Positions 58,201-64,000 of a stretch of DNA of 64,000 nucleotides are shown one piece after another; position 1 is the stretch's first letter, and each line of letters begins with the position of its first letter. A program made the translations under genes and the position numbers. Below the pieces are notes generated by a model. That model was not told the DNA's origin. It saw nothing but the letters and a program-made list of their open reading frames with translations, and ran no database searches. The stretch lies in NCBI GenBank assembly GCA_947044365.1, contig OX345653.1, forward strand, positions 336,001 to 400,000, read 5' to 3'. The stretch comes from Petrosia ficiformis. Its lineage: Eukaryota; Porifera; Demospongiae; Haplosclerida; Petrosiidae.

Positions 58201-61200
58201 CCATTATGATCAATACTTAAAACATACCAGTGCATTGTTCTTGCCATCATTTCTTCTTGGGCTGAATCTCTACCAGTCCCACCCACTCCAATTCCTGCCC
58301 ACTGTAATAGCTTGAAAAGAAGTTTTTCCTCCAAGAGTAAAGTGAACTCTCTTAATCTGATATCAAATGTCTAAATGAAATATATAATTTAGTGTGGTTG
58401 TTAAACATGATCATTTGCAAAACCAATAAAGAAGATAATTTTGATCAAATGCTAACAGCATTATACACAAAGCCATTGAAGTTTGGTATCTAAGAAGCTT
58501 AACGATTGAACTTCCTGGATACCAAAATAATTTCCTTGGCTTCCTGTACAAAATGGTGGAAGAGCAAAATTTGATCTTAATTCTAATGGTGGCTCAGTTT
58601 TTGTAAACATTATAATGTGTTTGTTCGTCTATCCTCGTATAGCTGTATGTTTGTCTGTCCTTGTACAGCTGTATGTTTGTCTGTCCTCGTACAGCTGTAT
58701 GTTTGCCTGTCCTCATACAGCTGTATGTTTGTTCTTACTCTGATGACAATGACAAATGGAGACTGATGAGGAAGACGCTCAATAAAGCAACTAATTACTG
58801 GATAATTACATTCCATTTCACCAGAAGATGGAGGAGAAGGGAAAGCCAATACAGGAGAGTAACTTCCTGTAATTTGGTTGTCAATCTACAGAAAATTAAA
58901 CAGATAATTAAAGTGTTGAATGCATGAATATCGAACTAAACATGCTAGGAAGTACTTATATAGTGAAGCTTAGTTTAATGTATTGTGCTATATGCATGCC
59001 CTAGTAAACTTCCTAGTATGGTAAGTTTTCTGTTGCCTACTCCTTGCTGCTGATAAGATAACAATAAACAGTTTATGTATTACTCATTTCTGTATAATTA
59101 GAACATATATGGTACATATTCCCCCTGCTTACCTGTATATATTGTATTGTAGCATTAAGACAATGATGAACAGCTGTAGAAACATATTCTATTCTAATAC
59201 CACTGGCTGAAGCAAATATTAACTCTTCTGGAACTGAATTTATTAGAGACACACCCACACCTTTCTCCAGAGACAATGATAGCTGACGAACAATAGATAA
59301 TAATATATGTACATGTACATCATATATGTACACATACATCATATGTACATAATGTACATGTACATAATGTAGTACAAGTACATCATATATGTACACATAC
59401 TTATGTACATGTACATATAATTATGTACATAATGTACATGTACATCATGTACATCATATATACATATGATATCTGAAAGAAAGAAAGACACCTGAGACAA
59501 TACATGTACATGTAAATATAATTACGTACATAATGTACATGTACATCATGTAGTAAAAGTGCATCATATATGTACAAGTACATAATGTACATCATATAAA
59601 TTATGTACATACAATAAAATGCATATATACATACAGCTAATTCCATCTTAATCCCTTCTTCTTCATCTTCATCATATCTTTCTGATATAGGATCCACATC
59701 AGTGGCTTTAGCAGGACCTACTATTCCATGTTCAACTATCACCCAATCATCTTGTATGGAGCTATATGTATACTACATTAAAGAACACAGCCATATAAGT
59801 AACTCATAATTAAACCATGCCCACACAGCAGTACCTTTTTGTTCTCATCAGTGATTCTTAGTATTCTTGTTGGACCATCAGGTACCACGGCAACTGATAA
59901 TACTCCACTACCTGGAGACTGTTTCAATCGACGAAATTCTTCCATTCCTCCAGTACCTATTCGTCCCAAAACTGCATCTGCTCCTTCCATTACACTCTCG
60001 TAAGCATGACGACATTGAACACACAGGAATGGGTAGTCCTTTAACACAAGATGACCATCCTTTTAATTAGAATAGTAATTTTAAAATTGCTCAATATAGA
60101 TCATTATTCCACTCACTAAAGCGAATTCCCATGTTTGTGTGCTAACTTTCTTAGAACTCATCCTACTAATCAATAGGGGTATGTGTTTGTTGTCATGGTA
60201 ACGACCCTTTGATACAGGTTCAAGGAGATCAAGTACGTAGTTAGTTGAATGAGAGGAAGAGACAACATGTACTAAATTTCCCTCGGATGTCATTCGCCAA
60301 AGTTGAGTCCTTCTTCCAAGACTCTAAATAATGATTATTAATCATTAAAAAGGGGTTGTCCTCATTACCATTAGACCTGTTATATCCATTATCCAAACCA
60401 TTCGTCCAGAGACTCACCTTTCTTGTTAGTATCACAGCTTTTCCTTGAGGTACATCTAACACCAAACTTTTTTGATTCTCTGATTGGTCATTGGTTTCCG
60501 TAGCAACAATATAGAAATAGCTTTCGTAATACACTTTTCCTTGAGATCCAAAAGCCCCAAGATCAAACTGACGAGATTCGGAACCATTCTTGAGTTGGAC
60601 ACACAGTTTTTCAGTCAATGTTGTCTCATCCCATGCATACGGTACTAGTATGGAGATATTAAAAATTGAACAGTACATAAAATTAGATAATTATGTGATT
60701 GTCCATGCAACAAAAGTTAATGTAATATATTACTATTACTATTACATGTATCACTAACTCTAGGAAAAGTTTTGGGCTAATCTGAAACGACTGATCTTGC
60801 AATGAAAAAATCAGTACCAAGGCTATAGTTCAGGGTATAAATTCGAATTTCGAGAGAATACTAAAATGCTCACAGTTCTAACAGATAATATTATTGATCA
60901 AAACCACTTTGGAAACATAATAAGGACATCGTTATCTAACTCTAGAAACAGTTTCGCCTCAATCTGAAACGACTGATTTTGCAATGAAAAAATCAATACC
61001 AAGGCTATAGTTCAGGGTAAAAATTCGAATTTCGAGAGAATAAAATGCTCACGGTTCTAACAGATAATATTATTGATCAAAACCACTTTGGAAACATGAT
61101 AAGGACATCATTATCTAACTCTAGAAACAGTTTTGGCTCAATCTGAAACGACTGATTTTGCAATGAAAAAATCAATACCAAGGCTATGTTCAGTGTAAAA

Positions 61201-64000
61201 ATTCGAATTTCGAGAGAATACTAAAATGCTCACGGTTCTAACAGATAATATTATTGATCAAAACCACTTTGGAAACATAATAAAGACATCATTATCTAAC
61301 TCTAGAAACAGTTTCGGCGTAATCTGAAACGACTGATTTTGCAATGAAAAAATCAATACCAAGAGAGTTCAGGGTAAAAATTCGAATTTCGAGACTGAGA
61401 TATACATGTATATAATATCATACCTGATTGTCCAGGATTTAAAAGAATATATAAATGAGATTGTGAAACTCCACTTTGATAACATATAATAGGTACCTTC
61501 AAATAGGAAAGAAATAATTTCATTCATTGTATTAGAGATAATAGGGTACACTCACTTGAGATAGGTTTTCTAATTTAAAGGGTGGTGGATAATTTGAGGC
61601 ATCGGAGAAGATCACATGATACGTTTCACCTCTTTGTAGTACTTCACAACGTATAAACACTGAACGACCATATGATTGTCTGAATATAGATACAATGGAT
61701 GAAACAGTGGATGAAGCAATGGAATACTGGATGAAACAATGGATGAAGCAATGGTAAAACAATGGTAAAACAATGGTATACTGGAAGAAACAACAGATGA
61801 AGCAATGGATGAAACAATGGACAGTACAATGGATGAAAAATGGACGAAGCAATGGATGAAGCAATGGTAAAACAATGGAATACTGGAAGAAACAACAGAT
61901 GAAGCAATGGATGAAACAATGGACAGTACAATGGATGAAACAATGGACGAAACAATGGATGAAGCAATGGATGAAGCAATGGATGAAGCAATGGATAAAT
62001 AATCATTATAAATAGTCTTTTTTATATTAATTTTGATGGAGCTTCCTACCTCATATTAATGTGAAATGACTTGTCCTGTTCCAGTGAAAATCCTCCTGAC
62101 CAATGGCAATCTGGTAAGTCCATGACCCTGTGACAGTCACATGACCAAGGATGAAATAAATCACGTGATGACATAATTACAATTACAAAAGTAATATATC
62201 AGTCATGTGACTATTGATAATATCACACATTAATCATGTGACTTATATTCATTCACCTAATACACAGAAGCTGATCAAGATCAGTTCTTGGCCAATGAAA
62301 AGCCATCAATGCACTAGGCATTATGACAGAAGACTCTTTGATACTAGTACTAGTGGAAATGGAACTGTCCTCTAATAATAAGAGATGTCTTTGTACATAT
62401 GTTAGTTTGAACGATGTTCTGTTCTCTAACTGAAATCTTGCTACAAAAGTAACTACTCTTGTTGCTCTGTACTGATCACTACCTCTATGTATTTCCATAC
62501 CTATTTGGTACTCCCTGGAGTGAATGTGACAATCATGTGACATACATGTGATGGCCATATGTGATATTATTACATACCTATCAGGTCTTCCATCACCTCT
62601 TTTCACAAACAATCTAATAACTTCACTTTTTTTTAACATACGAAATCCTGAAGACCAGCTAGGAAGCCCTTCTTCATGTTCTCTCCCTAGTCGCACTTGA
62701 CATCTGAATAATGATACATACATACATACATACATACATACATACATACATACATACATACATACATACATACATACATACATACATACATACATACATA
62801 CATACATACAAACATACATACATACATACATACATACATACATACATACATACATACATACATACATACAAACATACATACATACATACATACATACATA
62901 CATACACGCACACATCCATACACGCATACATGCATACATGCACACATACATGTACATACACGCATACATACATACACGCACACATACATACATGCATACA
63001 TACATACATACATATATACATACATACATACACGCACACATACATACATACATATATACATACATTATACATACTTTTGTACTAAATCTCTATCAGAATA
63101 GGAAAACAGAAGGGGTGTAGCAGTAGAGGCAGTCTCATGTTCTTCATATTGTCCTGCGGCAGTTTCTCCTCTAGCATTACCTTCAGCACAGAAGACTAAA
63201 GGTATTCCAGTACGGTTAACTATCCAATATTGACACCATACGAGTATCTAGGGAAAGGAATGGAGAATGAAGGAATGAACACACAAGTACACGAGGATGG
63301 GAATCGAACTAAGACAATAGGAAACAACAGGTAAGGCAAGGAGGAGGACAGAATGATATCTGATTAATGTTTACTTTTAAAGATACACGTCCAATCAGCT
63401 CAGTGCTGACATTTAGGTATAGTTTACGACCTCTTGTATCCATGACAACCAGATTTCGTACCACACCTACATCCTCTACTGAGACAGTACATTCTTCGGA
63501 TGAGGAAAACCCTTCCAATTTAGTAACTGAAAACTTAACTGAATGAAGTGGATTTAGCTGTGTAGAAGATGATACAACAATGTACATGTATGTATGTGTG
63601 TATGTATGTATGTATGTATGTATGTATGTATGTATGTATGTATGTATGTATGTATGTATGTATGTATGTATGTATGTATGTATGTATGTATGTACGTACA
63701 TGTATGTACATGTACATAATGTATGTATGTATGTATGTATGTATGTATGTACGTACATATATGTACATGTACATATGTATGTATGTATATATATATATAA
63801 TGTATGTATATATGTACACAAGGTCACATGTGCATATCCTTACAGTGTGAATGGGAACCATTTTTCCATGTGGTAATAATTTCTCACGATTAGTATAACA
63901 GAAATGAAAGTCAAAAGGTAATAAATTACCAATAATTACAGGTGGATGGATTATGAGGGTGTGTCCAGGAGATGGAGTGAGTGGAGATAAAGTGAATGAA
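55294..64000 (-). CDS. VPS13D: VPS13D, C-terminal about 1217 residues (22 exons; 5' part beyond window)
   Basis: Exons on the minus strand: 63844-64000 (partial), 63375-63557, 63075-63247, 62578-62703, 62257-62514, 62050-62127, 61556-61679, 61424-61496, 60418-60644, 60117-60323, 59835-60059, 59635-59772, 59133-59282, 58739-58885, 58228-58370, 57731-57980, 57592-57676, 57258-57541, 56768-57021, 56499-56665, 56200-56312, 55294-55386. VPS13D is a bridge-like lipid-transfer protein at ER-mitochondria and peroxisome contacts, needed for mitochondrial size control. Visible: the VAB/SHR-BD region (PVIIGNLLPFDFHFCY, VNRTGIPLVF, AAGQYEEHE, FHWPRTDLDQLLCIR, DLPDCHWSGGF), a segment with TQLWRMTSEGNLVH, VVPDGPTRILRITD, GVGVSLINSVPEELIFAS, then the ATG_C-type repeat (ILGSVDFLGNPVGLISDV, GLVRDVTHGMSDTTSKL, GIGKGVVGTVAKPVAGLLDFAS) and a PH-like end (RRCCVGATGALNCYT, INYAKNLHEEE). 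The phrases match VPS13D better than VPS13A-C. The N-terminal chorein groove is outside the window. Confidence 0.93.
55768..55940. repeat. Fold-back element in the last VPS13D intron (173 bp)
   Basis: The ends TTAGAACACACTT and AGTGTGTTCTAA pair, as do AATGTAGCAC/GTGCTACATT, GTCAATAAAGG/CCTTTATTGAC and GTTTACATAA/TTATGTAAAC, around a centre CGCCTTCGGCTCG. It is a nearly full-length hairpin and is MITE-like. Confidence 0.8.
57105..57245. repeat. Polypurine GGA/GGGA tract in a VPS13D intron
   Basis: Almost pure G/A on the plus strand for 140 bp, including GGGAGGGAGGGTGAGGGG, which satisfies the usual four-run G-quadruplex pattern. It takes up more than half of the 236-bp intron between exons 18 and 19. 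Confidence 0.9.
59285..59630. repeat. ATGTACATGTACATCATATATGTACAT repeats
   Basis: Irregular tandem, self-complementary GTACATGTAC and CATCATATATG units fill the intron between VPS13D exons 12 and 13. Confidence 0.88.
60755..61385. repeat. 181-bp tandem repeat, about 3.5 copies, VPS13D intron
   Basis: TAACTCTAG recurs at 60755, 60936, 61116 and 61297, with shared phrases AATCTGAAACGACTGAT, GCAATGAAAAAATCA, AAATTCGAATTTCGAGA and CAAAACCACTTTGGAAACAT. The last copy ends about 30 bp before the exon 8 donor region. Confidence 0.95.
61690..62000. repeat. ATGGATGAAACAATGGA minisatellite, VPS13D intron
   Basis: About 22 copies of a 12- to 16-bp unit (ATGGATGAAGCA, ATGGTAAAACA, ATGGACAGTACA). The 110-bp block containing ACTGGAAGAAACAACAGATG is itself duplicated. 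Confidence 0.92.
62716..63065. repeat. (ATAC)n microsatellite, VPS13D intron 3
   Basis: About 350 bp of ATAC with CACGCACACAT interruptions. On the gene strand it begins close to the exon 3 donor GTATGTATAATG. Confidence 0.93.
63585..63815. repeat. (GTAT)n microsatellite, VPS13D intron
   Basis: About 230 bp of GTAT with GTACGTACATGTACAT interruptions, in the intron between the first two exons of VPS13D in the window. Confidence 0.93.

Overview
The window reads as nuclear DNA from an animal. It is AT-rich, its genes are split by many short GT-AG introns, and every recognisable protein belongs to a eukaryotic family. The dense gene packing, short intergenic gaps and flood of ACAT/GTAT microsatellites suggest a compact early-branching metazoan genome, most likely a sponge. 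That placement is an inference; the sequence holds no diagnostic marker for it. All gene models below were rebuilt by hand from splice signals and reading-frame continuity. In each complete model the exons join into one open frame from ATG to stop.

Layout. (1) 1-7621, plus strand: a tandem array of GPR157-like seven-transmembrane receptors, with one copy cut by the left edge and three whole copies. (2) 7979-23794, minus strand: a 22-exon atrophin/RERE-type corepressor (BAH-ELM2-SANT-GATA finger-atrophin tail). (3) 24322-39184, plus: a 29-exon SMC4 condensin ATPase, head-to-head with the atrophin gene across about 0.5 kb containing an E2F-like site. (4) 39543-41541, minus: COP9 signalosome subunit 7. 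(5) 41704-43646, plus: UBE2J2, a membrane-anchored ubiquitin-conjugating enzyme, divergent from subunit 7 across only 162 bp. (6) 44841-46247, minus: an intronless TENT4 (PAPD5/7, Trf4-like) nucleotidyltransferase. (7) 48557-50088 plus and 50802-52655 minus: an inverted pair of SDR16C-type dehydrogenases. (8) 52774-54411, plus: a Gfo/Idh/MocA (inositol 2-dehydrogenase-like) oxidoreductase. (9) 55294-64000, minus: the last 22 exons of VPS13D, whose 5' part lies beyond the window.

The genes form no obvious pathway. The organising principle is architectural: neighbours alternate between head-to-head pairs sharing short promoters and tail-to-tail pairs separated by repeats. Much of the intron and spacer sequence is tandem repeat (47-, 62-, 30-, 46-, 22-, 68-, 60- and 181-bp units), fold-back elements, one clean hAT-type MITE, and a dispersed repeat that appears to have seeded one of the minisatellites.

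I found no convincing new multi-gene system. The best leads are a gene-conversion tract between the two SDR genes, a satellite array that starts inside the stop-codon end of the Gfo/Idh gene, microsatellites that form splice signals, and a 68-bp array with alternating unit types.
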